This document shows, in pieces, positions 1-7,267 of a stretch of 11,810 bases of DNA. The notes under the pieces are model-generated. The model was given only the letters and a program-made list of their open reading frames with translations. It had not been told where the DNA came from and did not search any database. Location: NCBI GenBank assembly GCA_002417685.1, contig DICP01000004.1, forward strand, positions 1,227 to 13,036, written 5' to 3'. The position numbers were made by a program, and so were the translations under genes. This DNA comes from Candidatus Mesolinea sp. UBA5823 (GTDB taxonomy: Bacteria; Chloroflexota; Anaerolineae; Anaerolineales; Anaerolineaceae). Position 1 is the stretch's first letter. Each line of letters starts with the position of its first letter.

Positions 1-31
1 CTCCCCCTCAGCTTGATGTGCAAAAATACCG

Positions 32-37
32 TATAAT
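32..37 (+). promoter_or_regulatory. Putative -10 element for the YtxH-like gene
   Basis: A perfect TATAAT lies 29 bases before the ATG at 67. I see no good -35 at 16-18 bp. TTGATG at 13-18 is present but only 13 bp away, which is too close, so the call rests on the -10 alone. Confidence 0.45.
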
Positions 38-66
38 TTTAGTACCGTTCCATTAAGGAGGTTGTG

Positions 67-282
67 ATGAGCAAAACTTGTAGTTTTCTAAAAGGTGCAA
101 TTCTAGGGGGCATAATTGGCAGTATCCTGGTGCTGCTCTATACGCCCTTTACCGGCGAGGAATGCCAGAAAAGCATCCGCGGATACATCTACAATATCCA
201 AAATGAAGTGCGCCGAGCCGGCGAAGAAAAGCGCCTTGAACTTGAACGCGAGTTAGAGGCTTTACGCTCCGGCCAAAAATAA
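67..282 (+). CDS. Small YtxH-like membrane protein
   Basis: This encodes a 71-residue protein. Residues about 8-27 form one Gly/Ile/Leu-rich hydrophobic segment (GAILGGIIGSILVLLY). A PFTG turn follows, then a charged, probably helical tail rich in Glu, Arg and Lys. This order (glycine-rich membrane helix, short P-x-(S/T)-G turn, amphipathic or coiled-coil tail) is what YtxH-domain proteins look like. Members are small, often stress-associated membrane proteins with no defined biochemical role. A GTG at 64 is also in frame. I prefer the ATG at 67 because AAGGAGG at 55-61 then sits 5 bases upstream, whereas it would sit only 2 bases from the GTG. The gene is monocistronic here and converges on the SLT gene. 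The family assignment is by pattern only. Confidence 0.7.
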   Translation: MSKTCSFLKGAILGGIIGSILVLLYTPFTGEECQKSIRGYIYNIQNEVRRAGEEKRLELERELEALRSGQK

Positions 283-289
283 ACCTTTT

Positions 290-304
290 CTCCAATAATT
301 GGAG
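290..304. terminator. Short hairpin between convergent genes
   Basis: CTCCAA-TAA-TTGGAG is a perfect 6-bp inverted repeat. It lies 8 bases after the YtxH-like stop codon and 21 bases beyond the 3' end of the convergent SLT gene. There is no solid T-run on either strand (TTCTCAGCTTTT on +), so it is at best a weak terminator. Confidence 0.3.
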
Positions 305-324
305 TTCTCAGCTTTTATGAACTC

Positions 325-2166
325 TTAGGGGTATGGGGTTGATGCTGTGGGTGTTAGGACAGGGTAGGGACCCTGTGTCGCCGTGGGCATAGGCGTGTAA
401 ATAGATGTAGGTGTAGCCGTTGGCCGGGCGGTGGGTACAGGTGTAGGTGTGGTCTGGACAATTTCCGGCTCCGGCGTGGAAAGTAAATCCCCTATGCCTG
501 GTGTTTCCGAGACGACCATATTAGCAATATCATCCACATAAGCCACACCTGCTTGGCAAGCAGGCTCTAAGTATTGCACAACGTTTTGCCAGATGAGCGC
601 TTGTTTGTTTCCTACCGTTTGGCGGACGGCTTGAGAGAGGCAGCCTGGACCTGCGTTGTAGTTGAGCAAGGTAAATTTCCATAAATCTTCGTAGAGCGCT
701 AACTGCCCGGCTGTTCTACCAGTGCTGTTATAAATAATCTGACCCACTTGCTCGCAGTTAGCCAGCAAGCTGCGCGCAAAGATGCTGATACTAAAATTAG
801 CCTGTGTCAGGTCAATCCCTGAGGGGCAATCTGGGCAAGCCGCACTCACTTTTTGCACCAGTGCACCGCGCAGCATTTCCTGTTGGGCGAGATCTAAATT
901 GCCAAATCCGCGTTGACATGTCTCGTTGGAAAGCACTAACGGGCAAAATTGCGTAAAAAAGGTAGGGTTCCACAGCAGCACGGCGTCCGCGCCCAGTTCA
1001 GTGAGCTGACCAAGCCCGGCTTCTTGCATGCCTTGGTAAATCCCCGGCCAAAACTGACTTTCGCGGCTGAAGATGTTCTTCATTAGCTGGGCTGGCACGC
1101 CGGTTTCATTGGCTACTTGCAGGATTTGGACATTAAACTGGTTCTGCCATTCATTGACTGCCGGGCGGGCGAGTTCCATCCCGCATACATTCGCTGCACC
1201 GTTTTCCTCCAGCCCGCCATTCTCGCAAGAGCTGGCATCCACTAAGCCTTGCTGAATGAGCGAACCAGCCAGCAAGTAATATTCATTGGTCGAAATGAGT
1301 TCTTCAGATAAGCTCGGAGTCCTGAGCCACGCCGGAGCACCATCCACCGGCAGGAAAGCCTGCCAAATATTTGAACAGGTGGAAGTAGATGCGCTCTTCC
1401 ATTGGGAACTGAGCACATCGACATAATAGCTGGGGGTATCGGCAGCGGGCGCATCAGGATTGGCAAATTCTCCCCAAGGGATCACGCGTACCTGAGCCTT
1501 GTATCTTTCGCTGGCATCGCCAAAGCTGGATTCTGCCCAAAAGATAATTTCAGCACCATTCATACCCGTTGGCGCCAAGGGGAGATCACATATATCGCCT
1601 GGGCAGGTGAAGGGCAGCCCATTAACAGTGCCCGCAATCTGAATGATTTGCTCGTTAGGCAGCGGTTCCTGTGCTTCCAGGCGCATATAAGGCAGCGAGC
1701 TGCAGCGATTGGTGCCGGCTAAGTTATCACACCCCGTGAGTGAAACAAACACTTCCGCTGGCGGCAGAGTAACTTCCACCTGACGCGTGGATGGAGTGAC
1801 ATGCGCCAAGTGCAAATAAAGCCCAGGGCATTGCTGCGGGTTGGTGATGCTGTCATCGTAGAAACAGGCTTTGGTATTAATCCATCGCGTCTGGATATCC
1901 TTGCCGCAGTAGTATAAAACTTCGCTGTTATCTGGCCAAGATTCGTTTTCGGTGTAAATTTGGCAAACTACCTGCGAGGTCTGCCAAGAAAGCAGCCACC
2001 ACTCATAGATGGTATAGTCCACATCCAAGACAACGACACGCTGTGGACCTTCAGAGGGCAAGGGCAAGGAGAAACCCGGCTGCGGGTTGAGAACAATCAG
2101 CAGCAAGGCACAGACCAGAAATATTCTGGTCGCTGTGAGATGTTTATTTTTGCCTGTTGTTCTCAT
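325..2166 (-). CDS. Secreted lysozyme-fold (SLT) transglycosylase-like protein with Pro/Thr tail
   Basis: The likely role is cleavage of, or binding to, peptidoglycan glycan strands outside the membrane. Numbered from the ATG at 2166 (613 aa), residues about 13-33 form a signal peptide. Residues 40-330 have no family I recognise and carry many Cys, probably in disulfides. Residues about 338-540 carry SLT-type motifs: the candidate catalytic Glu369 in SRESQFWPG, GLGQ at 384-387 and NYNAG at 502-506. Classical SLT domains have about 50 residues between GLMQ and the (Y)NAG motif. Here there are about 115, with extra Cys residues. Residues 565-613 are a Pro/Thr-rich tail ending PYP. A TTG at 2172 is in frame and has a GGAT about 7 bases upstream, so the start could be there. 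The gene lies 26 bases after the LCP gene on the same strand and probably shares its transcript. The fold call is good; activity is inferred. Confidence 0.72.
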   Translation of the reverse strand: MRTTGKNKHLTATRIFLVCALLLIVLNPQPGFSLPLPSEGPQRVVVLDVDYTIYEWWLLSWQTSQVVCQIYTENESWPDNSEVLYYCGKDIQTRWINTKACFYDDSITNPQQCPGLYLHLAHVTPSTRQVEVTLPPAEVFVSLTGCDNLAGTNRCSSLPYMRLEAQEPLPNEQIIQIAGTVNGLPFTCPGDICDLPLAPTGMNGAEIIFWAESSFGDASERYKAQVRVIPWGEFANPDAPAADTPSYYVDVLSSQWKSASTSTCSNIWQAFLPVDGAPAWLRTPSLSEELISTNEYYLLAGSLIQQGLVDASSCENGGLEENGAANVCGMELARPAVNEWQNQFNVQILQVANETGVPAQLMKNIFSRESQFWPGIYQGMQEAGLGQLTELGADAVLLWNPTFFTQFCPLVLSNETCQRGFGNLDLAQQEMLRGALVQKVSAACPDCPSGIDLTQANFSISIFARSLLANCEQVGQIIYNSTGRTAGQLALYEDLWKFTLLNYNAGPGCLSQAVRQTVGNKQALIWQNVVQYLEPACQAGVAYVDDIANMVVSETPGIGDLLSTPEPEIVQTTPTPVPTARPTATPTSIYTPMPTATQGPYPVLTPTASTPYP

Positions 2167-2192
2167 CTTCAATACTGTATCCAGCCCAATAC

Positions 2193-3446
2193 TTAAGGAT
2201 AAAGCGGCGGGTTGGTTGGCTCCAGCGTCGTCACCGGGTAAGGCGTCGGGAAAATGGCGGTTGGCACCTGGGTGCGCGTGGGCGTGATGGTAGCACCTGG
2301 CTGTGGTGTGCTTGTAGGCGTTCCTGTGAAAACCGTGGTTGCTGTCCGCGTTGCAAAAGGCGTTTGGGGCAATCCTGTTTGTGTGGCGATGGCTGCCTGG
2401 GTGAGCTGAGCCTCATAGGTGAGCACAATCTCACTCAGCGGGCTGGGCTCCAACACGTCTGCTAAGGCTTGGGCAAAAACTGCGGTTACGGCTTCTGGCT
2501 TGGGCAGGAGAACCGTGGCTTGGGTCGCATCTGGTAATTGCCACTTCTCCAGCTCGTTCCAACCCAGTAAGTAATAAGTGAGCCGGGCTGGATCTCCTAA
2601 GCGTAAAAACAGGGGTACATTTAGGAGCAACTCCTCCAGCGAAAAATTGGTATCCAGATGCTCTTGGTAAGAAGCATAAAGCACGGGTAGCTGCACCAAC
2701 CTGCCATTTTGGACTAATTTGGTAAAGAGCAATTGTAAAATTTGTTGCTGCCTGCGGGTGCGATCAACCTCATCCTCAGCAGAAAGATACGATACATAGC
2801 ATAGGGCTTTCTCGCCATTCATACTATGCAACCCGGCAGCTAAGCCATTGCAGCCATCGCGGATGGGCAGGATAACGCTGACCTCCAGCCCGCCCAAGTC
2901 ATCCACCAGCCAAGTGAAGCTTTGCGGGTCTGCAACTATAAAACGATCAGCGTCAACACCAAAATTATAAGCTAAAGTTTCCCTCACCAGGCTCATACCG
3001 CCTAAAGCATAAGCCGTATTCAGACGCTGCATTGTGTAACCAGGCAGATAAACAAATAGGCTGCTCGGAATGGAAACCAAGCTGGCTTTAGCTAAGCGCG
3101 GGTTGACAAAAGCCAAGTGGAATGCTGGCGTGCGTCCAGTATAAGGCGCCGGCTGATCGCTTCCTAAAAAGAGCCAGATTTGAACTTCGTCTGGGATATC
3201 CAACTTAGAGGCGGGCAGAGGTACCGCAGTGACTGCCGGCAGGCTGGAGGGTGCAAAAGTGTACCAAGGCTTGGGGGTCGGCATCAGAGTGGGAGTAGGG
3301 GTGGATAAATGCTGCTGGTTATCTGCAATAAGCAAGGTATGTTCTTGGGTTTGGGTTGCGCTCTGACAGCTGGTAAGGAAGAGCAGCACAGCGATAAACG
3401 CCAGCCAGCCGCGATGTAGGTTTGTTAAGGTGCACACGGTTTTCAT
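2193..3446 (-). CDS. LytR-CpsA-Psr (LCP) family lipoprotein with altered active-site motifs
   Basis: LCP enzymes move undecaprenyl-phosphate-linked glycopolymers onto the cell wall. Numbered from the ATG at 3446 (417 aa), there is a lipoprotein signal ending LTSC (Cys27), a Thr/Pro linker at about 48-60, and an LCP core at about 88-250. The core shows LFLGSD, RLNTAYALGG, FGVDADRFIV, WLVDDLGGLEV, GEKALCYV and DRTRRQQQ. A region of about 100 residues without a clear family follows, then a Pro/Thr tail from about 365 ending PPLYP. Several normally conserved polar residues are changed: RSDT is RTPA, IPRD is IPSS, and the Arg residues of the YVRxR motif are absent (YVSYLS). The protein may therefore be inactive or use a different ligand. 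The ORF can extend to a GTG at 3461, but GGTGA sits 8 bases before the ATG and gives a normal lipoprotein signal. The gene is first of a probable pair with the SLT gene. Confidence 0.8.
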   Translation of the reverse strand: MKTVCTLTNLHRGWLAFIAVLLFLTSCQSATQTQEHTLLIADNQQHLSTPTPTLMPTPKPWYTFAPSSLPAVTAVPLPASKLDIPDEVQIWLFLGSDQPAPYTGRTPAFHLAFVNPRLAKASLVSIPSSLFVYLPGYTMQRLNTAYALGGMSLVRETLAYNFGVDADRFIVADPQSFTWLVDDLGGLEVSVILPIRDGCNGLAAGLHSMNGEKALCYVSYLSAEDEVDRTRRQQQILQLLFTKLVQNGRLVQLPVLYASYQEHLDTNFSLEELLLNVPLFLRLGDPARLTYYLLGWNELEKWQLPDATQATVLLPKPEAVTAVFAQALADVLEPSPLSEIVLTYEAQLTQAAIATQTGLPQTPFATRTATTVFTGTPTSTPQPGATITPTRTQVPTAIFPTPYPVTTLEPTNPPLYP

Positions 3447-3490
3447 AGGCTTAATCACCACAAAGGGCTGTTTGATCCCCTAAGGAGTTT

Positions 3491-3499
3491 ATTATAGCA
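3491..3499 (-). promoter_or_regulatory. Extended -10 promoter for the LCP-SLT pair
   Basis: Read on the minus strand this is TGCTATAAT, a perfect extended -10. It lies about 45 bases upstream of the LCP ATG. No convincing -35 is present, as is allowed for extended -10 promoters. Confidence 0.55.
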
Positions 3500-3507
3500 T
3501 GGGAAAA

Positions 3508-3517
3508 CGAAATTTCG
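3508..3517. promoter_or_regulatory. Palindrome CGAAATTTCG in the -35 region
   Basis: This perfect 10-bp palindrome sits 11-20 bp upstream of the TATAAT of the LCP promoter, where a -35 hexamer would lie. It could be an operator or activator site. It is short enough to occur by chance in AT-rich DNA. Confidence 0.3.
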
Positions 3518-3556
3518 GATCACAATATTTCCACTTAGCAAATTCATAACTTCCAT

Positions 3557-4438
3557 TTAGAAAGCCATGATCAACATTGCAGCCGCCAGAAGGAGCGCGA
3601 GGATGGTAGGCATCCCCCATAAGAGATAAACTATTGGTTTTTCTATGGCTTCTCGCAAGTAAAAGACTGCCCCAGCGCATGCATCCATCAACCAGGCGAG
3701 CAAACCGAGCAGCGGTAAGAGCAGCAAGCGTTGCGATGGCACCTTTTCTAACGTCGTCCAAGTGACATTGGGCTGCAGGCTCGCCAGTGCAAAAGCCAAA
3801 ACCAAGAGCACAGCGTTGGCTGCCAACCCGCCCAAGATTAGGCGGCGGGCAGCGCTATCACTCCATACGCGGTGCCATAGCGTACCAAAACCTTCAGAAA
3901 TTGAAAGAGCGCTCTCCAAGCTTCCTAATTCTGTTAGGCGCTCAAATAAGTCTAAAAATACGTGTTCCTCTTGCGGAGAGATGACAAAATAGCGCCCATG
4001 GCTGGCGACTAAGAGAAATTGGCGGCGTTCAGTTGCTGCAAAATCGACCGCGCCTAACCCTCCTACCTGCTTTTTTCCAAAGTAAACGCCAGGTAGACTA
4101 AATGCTGGCAATGGCAGCTTGGATTTAAAGTCGGAAACCGGGCGGATCCATTCAATTTCTGGCATCGGGATGACCTCACGGCGCAAGCCCCAGCGCAGCT
4201 CCAATCCACTGCGAGATAGCGTGTAACGCGTGGTGAGCAGCGTATGCAGCCGCAAGAGCAGCCATATTCCGGCAGCTATCAAGACAAACGCAGCCAAAAG
4301 GTTAGCCATAAAAACCGTCTGCTGCGCCGCTTGCGATGCAGCGCTCAGGACGTAAAAGATGCTTGCAATGGCGCCCAACAAAAGGACGAGCAGCACCCAA
4401 ATACCGGTACGCTTAGGGGGAAGGAACTCTGTTTCCAT
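3557..4438 (-). CDS. Multi-pass membrane protein with bacterial PH domain
   Basis: This is a 293-residue protein. Two hydrophobic segments at about 13-33 and 43-64 form a hairpin. A soluble region at about 70-168 follows, with the beta-rich pattern of bacterial PH domains: YTLSRSGLELRWG, then EVIPMPEIEWIRPV, FGKK, RRQFLLVASHGRYFVISP and an ending amphipathic helix. Three further membrane segments lie at about 199-219, 236-260 and 269-291. The layout matches bPH_5-type proteins, whose function is unknown, so no reaction is assigned. The start is the only good ATG, but its ribosome site is poor (GAG 3 bases away). A TATAAT just upstream would give a leader of only about 8 bases. The gene stands alone between the oxidoreductase operon's terminator and the LCP promoter, and some read-through into LCP is possible because no terminator is seen after it. 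Confidence 0.65.
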   Translation of the reverse strand: METEFLPPKRTGIWVLLVLLLGAIASIFYVLSAASQAAQQTVFMANLLAAFVLIAAGIWLLLRLHTLLTTRYTLSRSGLELRWGLRREVIPMPEIEWIRPVSDFKSKLPLPAFSLPGVYFGKKQVGGLGAVDFAATERRQFLLVASHGRYFVISPQEEHVFLDLFERLTELGSLESALSISEGFGTLWHRVWSDSAARRLILGGLAANAVLLVLAFALASLQPNVTWTTLEKVPSQRLLLLPLLGLLAWLMDACAGAVFYLREAIEKPIVYLLWGMPTILALLLAAAMLIMAF

Positions 4439-4452
4439 ATCTCATTGGGCTA

Positions 4453-4458
4453 ATTATA
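4453..4458 (-). promoter_or_regulatory. -10 element for the PH-domain gene
   Basis: Read on the minus strand this is a perfect TATAAT, 14 bases before the ATG at 4438. A poor -35 (TTGCTG, 4478-4483) is 19 bp away. Transcription from here would give a very short or nearly absent 5' leader, which fits the lack of a clear Shine-Dalgarno. Confidence 0.45.
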
Positions 4459-4503
4459 CTGATTCTCAGCGTCCAAGCAGCAAGCCAAGAAACTCTCTTA
4501 ACC

Positions 4504-4539
4504 AAAAAGAGCTGCAAAGTTTTATTCAAGCAGCTCTTT
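4504..4539 (-). terminator. Rho-independent terminator of the oxidoreductase operon
   Basis: A perfect 10-bp stem, AAAGAGCTGC (4506-4515) with GCAGCTCTTT (4530-4539), has a 14-base loop. On the minus strand the stem runs into TTTTT, 25 bases after the gamma-subunit stop. Outer TTAACC (4498-4503) and GGTTAA (4543-4548) can extend the pairing. This is the best terminator in the window. Confidence 0.85.
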
Positions 4540-4563
4540 CTCGGTTAACGTTTAAAGCTTAAA

Positions 4564-5103
4564 TTAGCTGGCGCGGTATTCTCCGCCGCGGCGCAGAGCT
4601 TGAATGTTCATCTCTACAAATTTCTGCAATCGCTGAGCGGTATGGTTCTTGAGCGCTTTCTCCAAAGCCTCGTTTGGAAGAATGTCCATATTAGCAAGCA
4701 AGGCACCTAGCATCACCATATTGGCGGCGCGTTCATTGCCAATTTCCCGCGCAATCTCGTTTGCCGGCAGCATCACCACGCGGATATCCGTGCGCTCAGG
4801 CTTGCGGTTGACCATGGATTCATTCACAACCAAGCAGCCACCGGGTGCAATCATATCCTCATATTTATCCAATGAGGGCAGGTTGAGTGCCAGCACAGCT
4901 TTGGGGTGCTTGACGGTCGGTGAGCCAATTTCCTCATCAGAAATGACCACAGTGCAGTTAGCTGTCCCGCCGCGCATCTCTGGACCGTAAGAAGGAATCC
5001 AGGTAACTTGCTTGCCTTCATCCATGGCTGCGTAAGCCAGCACCTGACCGGCATAAAGCGTGCCCTGCCCGCCAAAGCCAGAAATGATCACTTCGGTTTG
5101 CAT
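4564..5103 (-). CDS. 2-oxoacid:ferredoxin oxidoreductase, gamma subunit
   Basis: This is the 179-residue gamma subunit of the CoA-dependent enzyme that oxidatively decarboxylates 2-oxoacids, passing electrons to ferredoxin. It shows the family start motif SGFGGQG (residues 8-14), the SYGPEMRGG motif (38-46) and a Rossmann-like alternation through ALNLPSLDKY. The length is normal for stand-alone gamma subunits. The ATG overlaps the beta stop codon by one base (TAATG), so translation is probably coupled. It is the last gene of the operon, and a strong terminator follows. The sequence of this subunit does not by itself settle the substrate (2-oxoglutarate, branched-chain 2-oxoacid or pyruvate). 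Confidence 0.9.
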   Translation of the reverse strand: MQTEVIISGFGGQGTLYAGQVLAYAAMDEGKQVTWIPSYGPEMRGGTANCTVVISDEEIGSPTVKHPKAVLALNLPSLDKYEDMIAPGGCLVVNESMVNRKPERTDIRVVMLPANEIAREIGNERAANMVMLGALLANMDILPNEALEKALKNHTAQRLQKFVEMNIQALRRGGEYRAS

Positions 5104-5888
5104 TAGTCCCTTCCTTTGGGTTTATCGTAGGCAATTGAAGACGAAACTTTGAAATCCCCAATTGGATAATAAGGGACCATGTGTTCGGCTAACCAAACGC
5201 GCGCATTGGCTGGCGTCATGCCCCAGTTAGTCGGGCAGGTAGAAAGCAGCTCCACCATGGAAAAGCCCAAGCCTTGCTTTTGGACTTCGAAAGCGGTACG
5301 GATTGCTTTCTTAGCCATGCGAATATTCTTGGGATCGTGCAAACTGCGGCGTACCACATAAGCTGCGCCATCCAATGAGGAAAGCAGTTCAGCCGTGCGG
5401 ATAGGGTAACCCTGGCGTTCCACATCGCGCCCCATAGGTGAGGAAGTGGTTACCTGGCCGGGCAATGTGGTGGGCGCCATCTGCCCGCCGGTCATGCCAT
5501 AGTTAGTGTTATTGATAAAGATTACGGTGATCAGCTCACCACGAGAAGCAGCCGCCACAATTTCGCCCATGCCTATCGAAGCTAAGTCGCCATCGCCTTG
5601 ATAGGTGAAAACGGTCGCATCTGGCAAGGAGCGTTTGATACCGGTCGCCATGGCGGGCGCGCGCCCATGCGGCGCCTCAACGAAATCAAAAGCAAAGTAG
5701 TTATAGGCAAATACCGCACATCCTACCGGCGCCACCCCAATGGTATGCTCTAATTCGCCCATTTCTTCCAATACTTCCGCAATCAAGCGGTGTGCAACGC
5801 CGTGAGTGCAGCCTGGGCAATAATGCGTAGGCAGCTCCTCAAAACCCCGCGGTCGCTGATAGACCACTTTTACATCGGTGTCTAACAT
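5103..5888 (-). CDS. 2-oxoacid:ferredoxin oxidoreductase, beta subunit (TPP-binding)
   Basis: This is the thiamine-pyrophosphate-binding catalytic subunit, 261 residues from the ATG at 5888. It has HYCPGC near the N-terminus (Cys24 and Cys27), the GDGD start of the TPP/Mg motif at about 98-101, its NNTNYGMTGGQ end at about 126-136, and the usual APTT stretch after it. CPGC resembles the Fe-S-ligand region of related beta subunits, though this short type has fewer Cys than pyruvate enzymes. The frame is open to a TTG at 5906, but AGGAG lies 6 bases before the ATG at 5888, so that start is preferred. It begins one base after the alpha stop and overlaps gamma by one base, which indicates one coupled operon. 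Confidence 0.92.
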   Translation of the reverse strand: MLDTDVKVVYQRPRGFEELPTHYCPGCTHGVAHRLIAEVLEEMGELEHTIGVAPVGCAVFAYNYFAFDFVEAPHGRAPAMATGIKRSLPDATVFTYQGDGDLASIGMGEIVAAASRGELITVIFINNTNYGMTGGQMAPTTLPGQVTTSSPMGRDVERQGYPIRTAELLSSLDGAAYVVRRSLHDPKNIRMAKKAIRTAFEVQKQGLGFSMVELLSTCPTNWGMTPANARVWLAEHMVPYYPIGDFKVSSSIAYDKPKGRD

Positions 5889-5889
5889 A

Positions 5890-7014
5890 TTATGCTCCTG
5901 TTCCAAACTCTACGCGCATTTTAGCCAGCCAGCGGTCACGCGGATGCTCTTCCTGGCTTAGAGGACCGGCAGCTAAGGCTTCAATCTCTTGCAGCACATC
6001 ATCGGCAAAAGGCACCATGCCGCCCATGCGGCCGTAGAAAGCAATTGGCTTGCGGTTAGCCACAGCCAAACGCACATCTTCGAGCATCTGGCCATTATTC
6101 ATTTCCACCACCAGCAATGCTTTCACTTGCTCGGCTAAGTCACTCAGTACCTTAAAGGGGAAGGGGGCTAAAGAAATGGGCCGCAGCAAGCCAACTTTGA
6201 TGCCTTTTTCGCGGGCAGCACGCACTGCTGAAAGCGAAATCCGGCCGGCGGTGCCATAGCCCACCACCAAGTATTCTGCATCTTCAAGGTAATACCCTTT
6301 GTAGCGCACCTCATTGGCTTCAACTTGCTGCCAGCGGGTCATCAAGCGGATGTTGGTGCGTTCCTGGGCTGGCGGGTCAATGTTGATTGAAGTCAAAACA
6401 TGTTTACCGCGCCCGGGGATCCCGCGCACAGCCCAATCAGGGATCTCGGTTTTAATCGGCTGGAATGGCGGCAATTCTGCAGGCTCCATCATCTGACCTA
6501 AGCTGCCGTCCATCAACACCATGACCACACTGCGATATTTTTCTGCCAGGTCGAAAGCTAATGTAGTCAGGTCAATCGCTTCTTGTACGGAAGCTGGGGC
6601 TAAGACAATCTGGTGGTATTCGCCATGACCACCACCGCGGGTGGCTTGGTTGTAATCTGATTGAGAGGGAGCAATGTTCCCTAAGCCAGGTCCGCCGCGG
6701 ACCACATCCACAATAACCACAGGCAGCTCCGTGCAAGAAATATATGAAAGCCCTTCTTGCATCAGGCTGACGCCGGGGCTAGAGCTGGAGGTCATCGTGC
6801 GCCTGCCGGTGCAAGCCGCGCCGTATACCATATTGATGGCTCCGAGTTCACTCTCAGCCTGCACGAAGGCGCGGTTAAGCTCCGGCATGCGTGCCGATAA
6901 ATATTCCAGTAATTCTGTCTGAGGCGTGATGGGGTATCCAAAGTAGGAGACTAACCCAGCCCTGACGGCTGCTTCTGCCACAGCCACATTTCCTTTGATG
7001 AGTTCAAGCGCCAT
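5890..7014 (-). CDS. vorB: 2-oxoacid:ferredoxin oxidoreductase, alpha subunit (VorB type)
   Basis: This is a 374-residue alpha subunit carrying the pyrimidine-side TPP domain and the transketolase C-terminal-like domain. Motifs include FGYPITPQTE (25-34), FVQAESE (50-56), TSSSSPGVSLMQEG (75-88), RGGPGLGNIAPSQSDY (106-121) and GGGHGEYH (127-134). The TSSSSPG...GLGNIAPSQSDY...GGGHG pattern is that of proteins called VorB (3-methyl-2-oxobutanoate dehydrogenase subunit) rather than OorA/KorA, which carry ASSGPG and HGD patterns. A branched-chain 2-oxoacid is therefore the likely substrate, by inference. AGGAGGT lies 5 bases before the ATG, inside the 3' end of the ferredoxin gene, with which it overlaps by 11 bases. 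The likely products are acyl-CoA, CO2 and reduced ferredoxin, in the cytoplasm. Confidence 0.9.
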   Translation of the reverse strand: MALELIKGNVAVAEAAVRAGLVSYFGYPITPQTELLEYLSARMPELNRAFVQAESELGAINMVYGAACTGRRTMTSSSSPGVSLMQEGLSYISCTELPVVIVDVVRGGPGLGNIAPSQSDYNQATRGGGHGEYHQIVLAPASVQEAIDLTTLAFDLAEKYRSVVMVLMDGSLGQMMEPAELPPFQPIKTEIPDWAVRGIPGRGKHVLTSINIDPPAQERTNIRLMTRWQQVEANEVRYKGYYLEDAEYLVVGYGTAGRISLSAVRAAREKGIKVGLLRPISLAPFPFKVLSDLAEQVKALLVVEMNNGQMLEDVRLAVANRKPIAFYGRMGGMVPFADDVLQEIEALAAGPLSQEEHPRDRWLAKMRVEFGTGA

Positions 7015-7267
7015 GAGCCACCTCCTGTTCTTGCTTCACGGCTGGCCGTTCGCCGCGGTAGACTGTAATGGCAGCATCGGGGCAAACAACGGCGCAGATG
7101 CCACAGCCGGTGCAGGCTTCTGGTTTCACCATCATCGCAGGATGATAACCAGCGGGGCTGAGACGCTTGATATCGAGCGCCAACACATCAAATGGGCAGT
7201 CTGTAACACAGAGCTCACAGGCTTTACAATACTTTTCGTTGATTTCTACCCATCCCTTAGCGGGCAT
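7004..7267 (-). CDS. 2-oxoacid oxidoreductase delta subunit, 2[4Fe-4S] ferredoxin
   Basis: This is an 87-residue ferredoxin-like electron-transfer subunit. It has two complete CxxCxxCxxxCP motifs: Cys14, 17, 20 and 24, and Cys52, 55, 58 and 62. These would ligate two [4Fe-4S] clusters and carry electrons from the TPP site to the external ferredoxin. The spacing between motifs (28 residues) is longer than in clostridial ferredoxins and usual for these delta subunits. It is first in the operon, with AAGGAGG 6 bases before its ATG, and its last 11 bases overlap the alpha gene. The order delta-alpha-beta-gamma is the same as in the H. pylori OorDABC locus. Confidence 0.92.
   Translation of the reverse strand: MPAKGWVEINEKYCKACELCVTDCPFDVLALDIKRLSPAGYHPAMMVKPEACTGCGICAVVCPDAAITVYRGERPAVKQEQEVAHGA

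Noticed and set aside
328..371. G-rich run on the plus strand resembling a G-quadruplex
   Set aside because: The runs GGGG, GGGG, GGG, GGG and GGG have two loops of about 10 bases, beyond the usual limit. The pattern follows from Pro/Thr codons of the SLT tail on the other strand.
325..580. Repeated GTAGGTGTA-like units that look like a tandem repeat or CRISPR-like array
   Set aside because: The units are irregular, have no spacers and read as Thr-Pro codons of the SLT tail on the minus strand.
1402..1722. 106-codon plus-strand frame inside the SLT gene
   Set aside because: It is antisense to a convincing secreted protein, has no ribosome site and no protein-like pattern.
4649..4990. 113-codon plus-strand frame inside the gamma subunit gene
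   Set aside because: The complementary strand encodes a conserved enzyme subunit with family motifs; this frame is its shadow.
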